From DAITQM01 sp039794245 (GTDB lineage Bacteria; Pseudomonadota; Gammaproteobacteria; Xanthomonadales; Wenzhouxiangellaceae): a stretch of 64,000 nt of DNA. This document shows, piece by piece, positions 43,539-52,899 of this stretch (positions within the stretch are counted from its first letter, which is position 1; each line of letters opens with the position of its first letter). Both the position numbers and the translations under genes were made by a program. The DNA is taken from contig JBDIVS010000007.1 of NCBI GenBank assembly GCA_039794245.1, positions 1 to 64,000 of the forward strand, in the 5' to 3' direction. Under the pieces are notes generated by a model. That model searched no databases, was not told where the DNA came from, and worked only from the letters and a program-made list of their open reading frames with translations.

Positions 43539-44152
43539 GCGTCGTCCTCCCGGCGGCCGGCAACCGGCAGCGAAACCAGGCGGACGCGTTCGGTGCTTTT
43601 CACCTGCACCTGGCGCGACGGATTCTGCGCCTTGGTTTCCGGCCGGCGGCGCAAAGTCAAAACAATGGCCGCGACGATGGCCACCAGCAGGATCACCGCG
43701 GCAATTTCGAATGGATAAAGGTATTGGCTGTAGAGCAGCTCACCGAGCGCCCGGGTATTGCTGTAATCCTTGGCACCCGGCGCCGGCAACGCCGCTTGGC
43801 GGTAGCCGCGCGTCCAGATGGCGATGAACAGCTCGGCGGCCATCGCCAGTGCCACCGTCAAGCCAAGCGGCAGGTAGGCCGCCAGGCGGCGCCTGATATC
43901 GAGTTCGCGGATATCGAGCATCATCACGACGAACAGGAACAGCACCATCACCGCGCCGACATAGACCAGCACCAGGGTCACGGCCAGAAACTCGGCTTCG
44001 AGCAACAGCCAGATCGCGGCGCTGCTGAAAAAAGCAAGCACCAGAAAAAGCGCGGCGTGGACCGGATTGCGGACGGTGATCACTGCCGCCGCCGCGGCGA
44101 CCAGTATGGCCGAGAACAGGTAGAACACGATTTCGAGAACAGGAATGTTCAT
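43535..44152 (-). CDS. nuoJ: NADH-quinone oxidoreductase subunit J
   Basis: A 205-residue protein with five predicted helices. The helix-3 block VLVYVGAVMVLFLFVVMMLD contains the conserved Tyr/Gly that form the pi-bulge. It is a linker subunit between the Q module and the antiporters. It starts 9 bp after nuoI and overlaps nuoK. Confidence 0.96.
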   Translation of the reverse strand: MNIPVLEIVFYLFSAILVAAAAAVITVRNPVHAALFLVLAFFSSAAIWLLLEAEFLAVTLVLVYVGAVMVLFLFVVMMLDIRELDIRRRLAAYLPLGLTVALAMAAELFIAIWTRGYRQAALPAPGAKDYSNTRALGELLYSQYLYPFEIAAVILLVAIVAAIVLTLRRRPETKAQNPSRQVQVKSTERVRLVSLPVAGRREDDA

Positions 44153-44161
44153 AATGGCGGC

Positions 44162-44656
44162 TCAGCGGTAAGGCGCATCGGCGCGGCGCGCCTCGGCGAT
44201 CTGTTTTTCGTAACGGTCGCCGATGGCCAGCAACTGTTTCTTGGTGATCACGTTCTCGCCGCGCTTCTCGAAATGGAACTCGTGGATATCGGTCTCGACG
44301 ATCGAATCGACAGGACACGATTCCTCGCAAAAACCGCAATAAACGCACTTGAAAAGATCGATGTCGTAGCGTGTCGTCCGCCGCGTGCCGTCGGCGCGCT
44401 GCTCCGAGTCGATGGTGATCGCCAGCGCCGGGCAGACCGCCTCGCACAGTTTGCAGGCAATACAGCGCTCCTCGCCGTTAGGGTAGCGGCGCAGCGCGTG
44501 CAGGCCGCGGAAGCGCGGCGATTTCGGCGTTTTCTCGTCGGGGTAGCGCAGCGTGAACTTGGGTTTGAACAGGTAGCGCAGCGTCACCGCCAGGCCCTGG
44601 AACAGTTCGATCAGGAGAAGCGATTTGAAATAGCGGACGACGGCCTGCACGGTCAC
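44162..44656 (-). CDS. nuoI: NADH-quinone oxidoreductase subunit I
   Basis: A 164-residue ferredoxin-like subunit. Two [4Fe-4S] motifs, CIACKLCEAVCP and CVYCGFCEESCP, hold clusters N6a and N6b in the peripheral arm. The start is a GTG at 44656 overlapping the nuoH stop as GTGA; a second GTG two codons later is possible. No ATG gives a sensible N terminus. Confidence 0.96.
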   Translation of the reverse strand: MTVQAVVRYFKSLLLIELFQGLAVTLRYLFKPKFTLRYPDEKTPKSPRFRGLHALRRYPNGEERCIACKLCEAVCPALAITIDSEQRADGTRRTTRYDIDLFKCVYCGFCEESCPVDSIVETDIHEFHFEKRGENVITKKQLLAIGDRYEKQIAEARRADAPYR

Positions 44657-45675
44657 GCCCCCCGTTCCACGATGCCGGTCACCAGAAAGACGGCGGCAAC
44701 GAGCAGCCAGACGATGGTGATCGGGATGAACACTTTCCAGCCGAGGCGCATGATCTGGTCGTAGCGATAGCGCGGGAACGTGGCCCTGAACCACAAAAAC
44801 AGGAACATGAAAAACGCCGTTTTGCCGAACATCCACATAGAATGCGGCGCGGCGAGCGCCGTCTGCCCCAGCACCGGCAAGCCCTCGAACGGCGACAGCC
44901 AGCCGCCGAAAAACAGCAGCGTGGTCAGCACCGAGACCAGGATCATGTTGGCGTATTCGGCAAGGAAGAACAGCGAGAACGAGGCGCCGGCGTAATCGAC
45001 GTGGAAGCCGGCGACGATCTCTGATTCCCCTTCGGCGACGTCGAACGGCGCGCGGTTGGTCTCAGCGACGCCGGAGATGAAATAAACGCCGAACAACGGC
45101 AGAAGCGGCAGCCAGAACCAGTCGAACGGCCCGCCCTGCTGGGCGAGCACGATGTGCTTCAGATTCAGGCTGCCGGCCAGGATGATCACACCGACCAGCG
45201 CAAAGCCCATGGCGATCTCATAGGAGACGATCTGCGCCGCCGAGCGCAGGGCGCCCAGAAAAGCGTATTTGGAATTCGACGCCCAACCGGCGATGATCAC
45301 ACCATAGACGGCAAGCGAGGTCATCGCCAGAATGAACAGCAGACCGGCGTCGAGATCGGCGAGCACCAGCCAGTCGCTCCACGGCACGACGGCCCAGGCG
45401 GTGAACGCCGGGGCGAGCGCCAGCACCGGGGCGAGCAGGAACAAAAAGCGGTTGGCGTTGGCCGGGATGACGATTTCCTTGAGCACCAATTTGATGACAT
45501 CGGCGAACGGCTGGAACAGCCCCCACGGCCCGACGCGGTTCGGGCCCATCCGCACCTGCATGTAGCCGATCACCTTGCGTTCGGCGTAGGTGTAATAAGC
45601 AACCGCGATGGTCAGTGGAAAAAGAATGATGGCGATTTTAGCCAAAGTCCAGGCCAGCACCAGCAAGGCTTCCAT
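44653..45675 (-). CDS. nuoH: NADH-quinone oxidoreductase subunit H
   Basis: A 340-residue protein with eight helices, lining the quinone pocket. Conserved: YTYAERKVIGYMQVRMGPNR, ISGVAETNRAPFDVAEGESE (acidic loop) and RATFPRYRYDQIMRLGWK. Its ATG shares a base with the nuoG stop. Confidence 0.97.
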   Translation of the reverse strand: MEALLVLAWTLAKIAIILFPLTIAVAYYTYAERKVIGYMQVRMGPNRVGPWGLFQPFADVIKLVLKEIVIPANANRFLFLLAPVLALAPAFTAWAVVPWSDWLVLADLDAGLLFILAMTSLAVYGVIIAGWASNSKYAFLGALRSAAQIVSYEIAMGFALVGVIILAGSLNLKHIVLAQQGGPFDWFWLPLLPLFGVYFISGVAETNRAPFDVAEGESEIVAGFHVDYAGASFSLFFLAEYANMILVSVLTTLLFFGGWLSPFEGLPVLGQTALAAPHSMWMFGKTAFFMFLFLWFRATFPRYRYDQIMRLGWKVFIPITIVWLLVAAVFLVTGIVERGA

Positions 45676-48047
45676 CAGGCTTCCTCCTCAAGGCCGGCGG
45701 CGGGAGCGATGGCGAGCGGCCCGAAAGCGCTGCCGAGCCTCGCCCCGGCGGCGGTCGCGGCGCGCAGCCAGACGCCGCCCGGTGGCACGCCGTCGAGCCT
45801 GAGGACCGGCAATACGGCCCGCACCCCGTCCTGCTCCACCGCGGCGTAGTCGCCGATACCGAGCCGTTCGGCATCGGCTGGATTGAGCGCCGCGTGGCGG
45901 TTGTCGCCGTGGATCGTCTCTTGCAGCGGCCGGGCGCGGCGCAGCTCAGCGTCGCCGGCATAGGCCGGTACATCGCCGATCCGCCAGAATTCCTGGGCTG
46001 CCGATCCGCTTTGCGGTGCCGGTGACTCCACCGTCCTGACCGGCAGCGTGTTTTCTTCGGCGCTGACGGCCGCATCGAACTCGCGCTGCACATCGTCGAG
46101 GTGGATAAAGGAAAAACCCTCGAGCGCCAGGCGATCGGCCAGCGCTTTTAGAATTTTCCAGCCGGGCCGCGCCTCGCCCGGCGGCGGCACCGCGGTCGCA
46201 ACACGCTGCATGCGGCCCTCGATATTGTGGAACGTACCGCCGGCCTCGGCGAACGTGGCGAGCGGCAACAGGATATCGGCCGCGGCCCGCAAATCGGCGC
46301 CGGCGAAGGCGCAGATCGCAACGACGCTTTCGGCCGCCTCGCAAGCTTTCAACGCCAGGCGCGGCGAAGCGAAATCGTAGCCCGGCTCGCAGCCGTAGAG
46401 CAGATAACCGCGGCGCGGCCGGCGCAGCATCTGTTCGACAGTCAAGCCCGGCTCGGGCGCCGGCGCCCCGCCCGGCAGGCGGTGTGGCACGGCGCCGGCC
46501 AGCCAGGCGCCAACACCGTTGCCGAACGTCGTGGTGCCGAGTGTCGCGCCGCAGGTCTTGGCGAGTGATGCGGCAATCCGCCTGAGATCGGCGGCAGCCG
46601 GATGCTGCAACACCTGGTCGCCGAGCAGAATCAGCGGCCGCACCGCGGCCTTCAGATTTTTGGCGATGGCTTGAACCGCGCCGCTGCCCTGCCTGGTCTC
46701 GAGTGCCCGGCGCACGGCGTCGAGTTCGCCGGCCAGGAGTTGCGGCGCGACGATCCGTTTGGCCGCCAGGTCGAAGGTAAACTCGTAATCCAATGAATTG
46801 AGCGCCATGATCCGGGCGCCGTGCCGGCGCCACGCCGCCCGCAGCCTGGTGGCTAAAAGCGGCTGCTCGTGGCGCAGGTTCGAGCCGACCAGCAGCACCG
46901 CATCGGCGGTGCCGAGCGCGGCGATCGGCAGACCCAGCGCCGGGTGGCGGGGCAAGGTGTCTTGATCGCGGAAATCTTCTTCGCGCAAGCGGTGATCGAC
47001 ATTGCCCGAACCGAGCGCGCGGGCCAGTTTCTGCATCAGGTAATGCGCTTCACCGGCCGCCTGGGGGGCGATCAGAAAACCGAGTTCCGCTGCGCCGTGC
47101 CGGTCGCGGATGCGGCCGAACGCGCCGGCCGCGGCCTCCAGGGCTTTTTCCCAGGTGCACGGCTGCCATTGGCCGTCTATCTTGATTTCGGGCGCCGCCA
47201 GGCGCTCGGCATCGTCCAGTGCCGTCAGGCTGTAGCGGTCGCGGTCGCTGAGCCAGGTTTCGTTGATCTCCTCGTTATCGCGCGGCACGGCGCGCAGCAG
47301 GCGGCCGTTGCGGGCGTGGTACCACAGGTTGGAACCGAGGCAGTCGTGGGCGGCAACGCCCGCCCGGGCGACGAGTTCCCACGGCCGGGCGCGGAAGCGG
47401 AATGGTTTGTTGGTCAGTGCGCCGACCGGGCAAAGGTCGATGATATTGCCGGAGATTTCACTGTCCACCGAACGGCCGATAAAAGTCTTGATCTCGAGTT
47501 TCTCGCCGCGGCCGATACCGGCCAGCTCGCGGCTGCCGGCAATCTCGTTGAGAAAGCGGATGCAGCGCGTGCACTGGATGCAGCGCGTCATCTCGGTGGC
47601 GATCAAAGGGCCGAGATCCTCGTCGGCGACGACCCGCTTGCGCTCGGCAAACCGCGACAGCGAACGGCCGTAACCGAGCGCCAGATCCTGTAGTTCGCAT
47701 TCGCCACCCTGGTCGCACACCGGGCAATCGAGCGGATGGTTGATCAGCAAAAACTCCATCACCCCCTGCTGCGCGGCGAGCGCGCGGCGCGAATCGGTGA
47801 AGACCTTCATGCCCTCGGCAACCGGCGTGGCGCAGGCCGGCACCGGTTTCGGGGCGCGTTCGACATCGACCAGGCACATCCGGCAGTTGGCCGCGATCGA
47901 CAGTTTGCGGTGATAGCAAAAGCGCGGGATGGCGATCCCGGCGCGGTCGGCGGCCTCGATGATCATCGACCCTTTCGGCGCCTCGACGGCGACGCCGTCG
48001 ATCTCGAAACGGACCGCCTCGCTCGACTGCTGCACCGTCGCGTTCAT
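45675..48047 (-). CDS. nuoG: NADH-quinone oxidoreductase subunit G
   Basis: A 790-residue protein. The N-terminal [2Fe-2S] domain has FCYHRKLSIAANCRMCLVDVE. [4Fe-4S] ligands follow in the His-containing segment HPLDCPVCDQGGECELQD and in MTRCIQCTRCIRF, then GNIIDLCPVGAL. The C-terminal two thirds are a degenerate molybdopterin-oxidoreductase fold. It overlaps nuoF and nuoH. Confidence 0.96.
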   Translation of the reverse strand: MNATVQQSSEAVRFEIDGVAVEAPKGSMIIEAADRAGIAIPRFCYHRKLSIAANCRMCLVDVERAPKPVPACATPVAEGMKVFTDSRRALAAQQGVMEFLLINHPLDCPVCDQGGECELQDLALGYGRSLSRFAERKRVVADEDLGPLIATEMTRCIQCTRCIRFLNEIAGSRELAGIGRGEKLEIKTFIGRSVDSEISGNIIDLCPVGALTNKPFRFRARPWELVARAGVAAHDCLGSNLWYHARNGRLLRAVPRDNEEINETWLSDRDRYSLTALDDAERLAAPEIKIDGQWQPCTWEKALEAAAGAFGRIRDRHGAAELGFLIAPQAAGEAHYLMQKLARALGSGNVDHRLREEDFRDQDTLPRHPALGLPIAALGTADAVLLVGSNLRHEQPLLATRLRAAWRRHGARIMALNSLDYEFTFDLAAKRIVAPQLLAGELDAVRRALETRQGSGAVQAIAKNLKAAVRPLILLGDQVLQHPAAADLRRIAASLAKTCGATLGTTTFGNGVGAWLAGAVPHRLPGGAPAPEPGLTVEQMLRRPRRGYLLYGCEPGYDFASPRLALKACEAAESVVAICAFAGADLRAAADILLPLATFAEAGGTFHNIEGRMQRVATAVPPPGEARPGWKILKALADRLALEGFSFIHLDDVQREFDAAVSAEENTLPVRTVESPAPQSGSAAQEFWRIGDVPAYAGDAELRRARPLQETIHGDNRHAALNPADAERLGIGDYAAVEQDGVRAVLPVLRLDGVPPGGVWLRAATAAGARLGSAFGPLAIAPAAGLEEEA

Positions 48048-49345
48048 GCCGCTTCTCCCAGCCGGTTCTCAACCCGCGACCGTTTATGGACCACGAAATA
48101 CTCGAACTCGTCGAAGAAGTGGCGCAACATCCCCTGCACCGGCCACGCCGCGGCTTCGCCGAAAGCACAGATCGTATGCCCTTCGATCTGCCCGGCCGCA
48201 GCGCGCAACAATTCCAGATCGTTCATCTCCGCCTTGCCGTCGAGGATGCGTTTGAGCACCCGGTACATCCAGCCCGTGCCCTCGCGGCACGGCGTGCACT
48301 GGCCACAGCTCTCGGCCATGTAAAAGCGCGCGATCCGGGTCAGGGTGCGGACCATGCACGTCGTATCGTCCATCACGATCACCGCGCCCGAACCGAGGCC
48401 GGAGCCGGCCTTGGCCAGCGCGTCGTAATCCATCGTGATGCCCATCATCACCGCCGCCGGCAGCACCGGCATCGACGAACCGCCGGGTATCACCGCTTTC
48501 AAGGTCCGCCCCGGCCTGAGGCCGCCGGCCATCTCGAGAAGGTCGGCAAACGGCGTGCCGAGCGGCACCTCGTAATTGCCGGGTTTTTGGACATGCCCCG
48601 ACACCGAGAAAATCTTCGGCCCGCCGTTGTTCGGCTTGCCGATGTGCAAAAACCATTCGGCGCCGTGGCGCATGATCGCCGGCACCGAAGCCAGGGTTTC
48701 GGTGTTGTTGATCGTGCTCGGTTTGCCGTACAGGCCGTAATTGGCGGGGAACGGCGGCTTGTAGCGCGGTTGGCCTTTTTTACCTTCCAGCGATTCCATC
48801 AGCGCCGTTTCCTCGCCGCAGATATAGGCGCCGGCGCCGAGCACGGCGTGGATCTCCATGTCGATCCCCGAACCTTTGATGTCGGCGCCCAGCCAGCCGG
48901 CCTCATAGGCTTCCTTCAGCGCCGCTTCGAAACGTTCGTAAGGCTCGTGGTGGAACTCGCCGCGCAGGTAGTTGTAACCGACCGTCGCCCCCATCGCGTA
49001 ACCGGCGATCGCCATCCCCTCGATGACGGCGTGCGGGTTGTAGCGCAGGATGTCGCGGTCGTGACAGGTACCGGGCTCGGATTCGTCCGAATTGCACAAA
49101 ATGTATTTCTGGCCGGCTGCCTCGCGCGGCATGAACGACCACTTGAGCCCGGTGGGAAAACCGGCGCCGCCGCGGCCGCGCAGCGCCGAGGCCTTGACCG
49201 CCTCGATGATCTCGCCGCGCGGCGTTTTCTCGCGCAGGATCTTCTCCCAGGCGCGGTAACCGTCGTGTTTCAGATACGCGGCGAGCGACCAGCACTCTGC
49301 CTCATTGAGGTGCGTGAAACACACGTGGTGCGACGCGGTGTTCAT
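48044..49345 (-). CDS. nuoF: NADH-quinone oxidoreductase subunit F
   Basis: A 433-residue NADH-oxidising subunit. The glycine-rich GRGGAGFPTGLKWSF binds NADH/FMN, GAYICGEETALMESLEG is the FMN signature, and CGQCTPCREGTGW plus a later Cys hold cluster N3. It overlaps nuoE by 4 bp. Confidence 0.97.
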   Translation of the reverse strand: MNTASHHVCFTHLNEAECWSLAAYLKHDGYRAWEKILREKTPRGEIIEAVKASALRGRGGAGFPTGLKWSFMPREAAGQKYILCNSDESEPGTCHDRDILRYNPHAVIEGMAIAGYAMGATVGYNYLRGEFHHEPYERFEAALKEAYEAGWLGADIKGSGIDMEIHAVLGAGAYICGEETALMESLEGKKGQPRYKPPFPANYGLYGKPSTINNTETLASVPAIMRHGAEWFLHIGKPNNGGPKIFSVSGHVQKPGNYEVPLGTPFADLLEMAGGLRPGRTLKAVIPGGSSMPVLPAAVMMGITMDYDALAKAGSGLGSGAVIVMDDTTCMVRTLTRIARFYMAESCGQCTPCREGTGWMYRVLKRILDGKAEMNDLELLRAAAGQIEGHTICAFGEAAAWPVQGMLRHFFDEFEYFVVHKRSRVENRLGEAA

Positions 49346-49863
49346 TGCAGATTCGCCAGGATCTCATCGACGCGCTCGGGCGTCAGGTTTTCGTGGTAGT
49401 GGCCATCGACCACCATCATCGGCGCACCGCAGCAGGCGGCCAGGCATTCCTCCTCGATTTTCAGCGTGATCCGGCCGTCGGGGGTCGTTTCACCGAGCTT
49501 GATGCCGAGGCGCCGCTCGAGATGGGCGGCGATTTCTTCACCGCCGCACAGCATGCAGGAAATATTGGTGCACACCGAGATCTTGTGGCGGCCGACCGGC
49601 TCGAGATCGAACATCGAATAAAACGAGGCGACCTCGAAAGCCCAGGCCGGCGGCAGATCGAGATAATCGGCAACCGCGCCGATCAGCTCGCGGCTCAGCC
49701 AGCCGCCGTTCTGCTCCTGGGCCGCCATCAGCGCCTGGATCAGCGCCGAGCGATTGCCTTCGATGCCGGGCGGAAACTTGGCGCGCCAGCGATCGATCCG
49801 GGCGCAGGTGGCGTCGTCCAGCAGCCGGCCCTGGCCGGCGACCGGATTGGTCGAAAGCTTCAT
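49342..49863 (-). CDS. nuoE: NADH-quinone oxidoreductase subunit E
   Basis: A 173-residue thioredoxin-like [2Fe-2S] subunit. Ligands are in VCTNISCMLCGG and EECLAACCGAPMM (cluster N1a). The ATG 49863 overlaps the nuoD stop (ATGA) and gives MKLSTNPVAGQG. Longer open sequence upstream is antisense-like and not conserved. Confidence 0.96.
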   Translation of the reverse strand: MKLSTNPVAGQGRLLDDATCARIDRWRAKFPPGIEGNRSALIQALMAAQEQNGGWLSRELIGAVADYLDLPPAWAFEVASFYSMFDLEPVGRHKISVCTNISCMLCGGEEIAAHLERRLGIKLGETTPDGRITLKIEEECLAACCGAPMMVVDGHYHENLTPERVDEILANLQ

Positions 49864-51113
49864 CGATCGATTTCCCCGAAAACGACATCCAAACTGCCGA
49901 TCACCGCGACGACATCGGCCAGCATGTGGCCGCGCGTCATCTCGTCGAGCGCCGCAAGGTGGGCGAAACCGGGGGCGCGGAGGTGGACGCGGAACGGCTT
50001 GTTGGCACCGTCCGAGACCAGGTAGCAGCCGAATTCGCCCTTTGGCGCCTCGACCGCGGCATAAACCTCGCCGGCCGGCACACAATACCCCTCGGTGAAC
50101 AATTTGAAATGATGGATCAGCGATTCCATGTCGCGTTTCATCATCGCTCTCGGCGGCGGCGCAACCTTGTGTTCGGCGACCATCACCGGCCCGGGGTTGC
50201 GGCGCAGCCATTCGAGGCACTGGCCGATGATCCGGTTCGCCTGGCGCATCTCGGCAACCCGCACCAGGTAACGGTCATAGCAGTCGCCGGTGGCGCCGAC
50301 CGGAACGTCGAACTCGACTTCGTCGTAGGCGGCATAGGGCTGCATCTTGCGCAGATCCCAGGGCACCCCCGAAGCGCGCAGCATCGGGCCGGTGAAACCC
50401 AACGCCCGGGCCTGTTCGGCACTGACCACGCCGATACCCACATTGCGCTGCTTCCAGATCCGGTTTTCGGTGAGCAGCGTTTCGTATTCATCGACCTTGT
50501 TGTCGAAATCGCGGCTGAAGGCGTCGAGAAAATCGAGCAGCGAACCCTCGCGCCAGGCGTTGGCGCGCTTCAGATCCTTGCCCTTGAGCCAGCGGCTTTC
50601 GGCGATTTTGGGCATCGTCTCGGGCAGATCGCGGTACACGCCGCCCGGCCGGTAATAAGTGGCGTGCATGCGCGCCCCGGAAACCGCCTCGTAACAGTCG
50701 AGCAGTTGCTCGCGTTCGCGGAAAGCGTAAAGAAACAACGTCATCGCCCCGAGGTCGAGGCCGTTGGCGCCGATCCACAGCAGATGATTGAGGATTCGCG
50801 TGATCTCGTCGAACAGCGTTCTGATGTACTCGGCGCGACGCGGCGGCGTGATGCCGAGCAGCATTTCGATGGCCCGCACGTAGGCGTGCTCGTTGCACAT
50901 CATCGACATGTAGTCGAGGCGGTCCATGTAACCGATCGACTGGTTGTAGGGCTTGCTCTCGGCGAGTTTCTCGGTGGCCCGGTGCAGAAGGCCGATATGC
51001 GGATCGGCGCGCTGCACCACTTCGCCGTCAAGTTCGAGCACCAGGCGCAGCACGCCGTGCGCCGCCGGGTGCTGCGGCCCGAAATTCATCGTGTAGTTGC
51101 GGATTTCGGTCAT
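49860..51113 (-). CDS. nuoD: NADH-quinone oxidoreductase subunit D
   Basis: A 417-residue subunit related to the large subunit of NiFe hydrogenases. It has NFGPQHPAAHGVLRLVLELDGE with the quinone-pocket His, and the family end GSLDVVFGEIDR. It is separate from nuoC, unlike the fused NuoCD of E. coli. Confidence 0.97.
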   Translation of the reverse strand: MTEIRNYTMNFGPQHPAAHGVLRLVLELDGEVVQRADPHIGLLHRATEKLAESKPYNQSIGYMDRLDYMSMMCNEHAYVRAIEMLLGITPPRRAEYIRTLFDEITRILNHLLWIGANGLDLGAMTLFLYAFREREQLLDCYEAVSGARMHATYYRPGGVYRDLPETMPKIAESRWLKGKDLKRANAWREGSLLDFLDAFSRDFDNKVDEYETLLTENRIWKQRNVGIGVVSAEQARALGFTGPMLRASGVPWDLRKMQPYAAYDEVEFDVPVGATGDCYDRYLVRVAEMRQANRIIGQCLEWLRRNPGPVMVAEHKVAPPPRAMMKRDMESLIHHFKLFTEGYCVPAGEVYAAVEAPKGEFGCYLVSDGANKPFRVHLRAPGFAHLAALDEMTRGHMLADVVAVIGSLDVVFGEIDR

Positions 51114-51841
51114 CAGCGCCGCCCTTCCCCGCCGTCCGCGGCGGGCCGGCCGGCGGTGCCGGCGCGGATCACCTTCGGTACCAGAACGCGCGGTTCGATC
51201 TCGACCGGCCCGTACACCACTCGCCGCTGTTCGGGATCATAGTGCACCGTGGCGTTGCCGATCAGCGGGAAATCCTTGCGGAACGGGTGGCCGATGAAAC
51301 CGTAGTCGGTGAGGATGCGGCGCAGATCCGGGTGGCCATCGAAAACGATGCCGAAAAGATCGAAAGCCTCGCGCTCGAACCAATTGGCGCTCGGCCACAC
51401 CTTGACCAGGCTCGGCACCAGCGGCAGAGCGTCGTCCGATGCGTAGCAGCGCATTCTAAGCCGGCGGTTGTGCTCGTGCGACAAAAGGTGGGCGACCACC
51501 GCGAATCGCCGCGGTTTATCGCCGGCCTCCGGGCGCTCGTCCCAACTGAAACGGCCCGGTCCGAGAGTATCTACGCCGCGGCTGAAGCCGCTGCCGGTCG
51601 CCTCGTCGCTGGTCGCCCATTCGTCCTGGCCGTAGGTCAGATAGTCGAGGCCGCATAAATCGGTAAGCTGGTGGAAAGCGAACGTCTCACCGTCGCGCAG
51701 ATCGAGGGCCACCTCGCGCCAGCGGGTGGCAGGCAATTCGAGCGTAACGATGCCGTCGGCGCCGATCGCCACACCGTCGAGGCGGTCACCAAAAAACGAA
51801 GCGAGGCGGGCGGCAAAAGACGGTTTGACCGATTCGTTCAT
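51113..51841 (-). CDS. nuoC: NADH-quinone oxidoreductase subunit C
   Basis: A 242-residue peripheral-arm subunit. Family signature: WFEREAFDLFGIVFDGHPDLRRILTDYGF, followed by HPFRKDFPL. ATG 51841 overlaps the nuoB stop. The N-terminal half has an insertion (residues about 70-105, GQDEWATSDEATGSGFSRG) often seen in proteobacteria. Confidence 0.95.
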   Translation of the reverse strand: MNESVKPSFAARLASFFGDRLDGVAIGADGIVTLELPATRWREVALDLRDGETFAFHQLTDLCGLDYLTYGQDEWATSDEATGSGFSRGVDTLGPGRFSWDERPEAGDKPRRFAVVAHLLSHEHNRRLRMRCYASDDALPLVPSLVKVWPSANWFEREAFDLFGIVFDGHPDLRRILTDYGFIGHPFRKDFPLIGNATVHYDPEQRRVVYGPVEIEPRVLVPKVIRAGTAGRPAADGGEGRR

Positions 51842-52368
51842 GCGCGCGGCCTGGCGATCGTATTGGTGCGGCGGATTTTTTTCTGCAACTGCATGATGCC
51901 CCAGATCAGCGCCTCGGCGGTCGGCGGGCAGCCGGGAACGTAGATATCGACCGGCACGATGCGATCGCAACCGCGCGTCACGGCGTAGGAATAGTGGTAA
52001 TAACCGCCGCCATTGGCGCACGAGCCCATCGAAATGACCCATTTGGGATCGGGCATCTGGTCATAGACCTTGCGCAGTGCCGGCGCCATCTTGTTGACCA
52101 GCGTGCCGGCGACGATCATCACATCCGACTGGCGCGGGCTGGGGCGGAAGACGACGCCGAAACGGTCGAGATCGTACCGCGCTGCGCCGGCGTGCATCAT
52201 TTCAATGGCGCAGCAGGCCAGGCCGAAGGTCATCGGCCACATCGACCCGGTACGCGCCCAGTTGATCAGAAAATCCAGCGTCGTCGTCACGTAACCCCGT
52301 TCGGGCGGCGCCTCGCCGCCGCCGGGGCGCAGGATGTCATCGACCGGGCCGGCGGCGATCACTCCCAT
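51838..52368 (-). CDS. nuoB: NADH-quinone oxidoreductase subunit B
   Basis: A 176-residue subunit holding cluster N2. The tandem Cys pair is in MTFGLACCAIEMMH, with further ligands in SMGSCANGGGYYHYSY and YVPGCPPTAEALIWG. The ATG 52368 is chosen for MGVIAAGPVDD and overlaps nuoA by 10 bp. Confidence 0.96.
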   Translation of the reverse strand: MGVIAAGPVDDILRPGGGEAPPERGYVTTTLDFLINWARTGSMWPMTFGLACCAIEMMHAGAARYDLDRFGVVFRPSPRQSDVMIVAGTLVNKMAPALRKVYDQMPDPKWVISMGSCANGGGYYHYSYAVTRGCDRIVPVDIYVPGCPPTAEALIWGIMQLQKKIRRTNTIARPRA

Positions 52369-52715
52369 TGCAGCGCTCCTTTCCGCCACTCGTAAATAAA
52401 GCCGACGACGAGCAGCAGCAGAAAGAAAGCCATCGCCAGAAGCGCCGTAAGACCGAGGCCGTCGAGGGCCACCGCCCACGGAAAAAGAAAGGCGATTTCA
52501 AGATCGAAGATGATGAACAAGATGGCGACCAAGTAATAACGCACGTCGAACTTGAGCCGGGCGTCCTCGAACGCTTCGAAGCCGCATTCGTATGGCGAGA
52601 GTTTTTCCGGATCGGGGCGGCGCGGGCCGAGCACAAAGCCGACGACCAGCATGCCGGCGCCGACGATGATGGCGATGATCAGAAACAGCAGAACCGGAAA
52701 ATATTGTTCAAGCAT
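52359..52715 (-). CDS. nuoA: NADH-quinone oxidoreductase subunit A
   Basis: A 118-residue protein with three helices and the loop SPYECGFEAFEDARLKFDVR with the conserved Cys near the quinone site. ATG 52715 gives MLEQYFPVLLF. It begins 29 bp after tRNA-Leu in the tpiA-secG-tRNA-nuo operon. Confidence 0.96.
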   Translation of the reverse strand: MLEQYFPVLLFLIIAIIVGAGMLVVGFVLGPRRPDPEKLSPYECGFEAFEDARLKFDVRYYLVAILFIIFDLEIAFLFPWAVALDGLGLTALLAMAFFLLLLVVGFIYEWRKGALQWE

Positions 52716-52744
52716 TTCGTTTCCAGACGCAAGATGGCACAAGC

Positions 52745-52829
52745 TGGTGCCGAAGGCCGGACTCGAACCGGCACGGGTTGCCCCACTGCCCCCTCAAGAC
52801 AGCGTGTCTACCAATTCCACCACTTCGGC
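52745..52829 (-). tRNA. tRNA-Leu (GAG)
   Basis: The reverse complement is 85 nt with acceptor GCCGAAG/CTTCGGC and encoded CCA. The anticodon stem is CTGTC/GGCAG with loop TTGAGGG (anticodon GAG), and there is a long variable arm as in class II tRNAs. Placed between secG and nuoA, as in many gammaproteobacteria. Confidence 0.95.
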
Positions 52830-52863
52830 ATGTTGCGAGGATATCCAATAGAGCCCCTTCCAG

Positions 52864-52879
52864 CCCCCGCAAGCGGGGG
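52864..52879. other. strong short hairpin between secG and tRNA-Leu
   Basis: CCCCCGCAAGCGGGGG is a 7-bp GC stem with a minimal loop, in the 70-bp gap between the secG stop and the tRNA. Its core resembles the hsdR repeat (GCAAGCGGG). No T tract follows. It might be an mRNA end-protecting or processing structure, or a REP relic. Confidence 0.4.
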
Positions 52880-52899
52880 ATGGCCGGCGTGGCGGCAGC

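Noticed and set aside
40582..43827. A 1081-codon open frame on the plus strand opposite nuoM-nuoL-nuoJ
   Set aside because: It is antisense to three certain nuo genes and has His/Gln/Arg-rich low-complexity composition, a by-product of high GC and codon bias.
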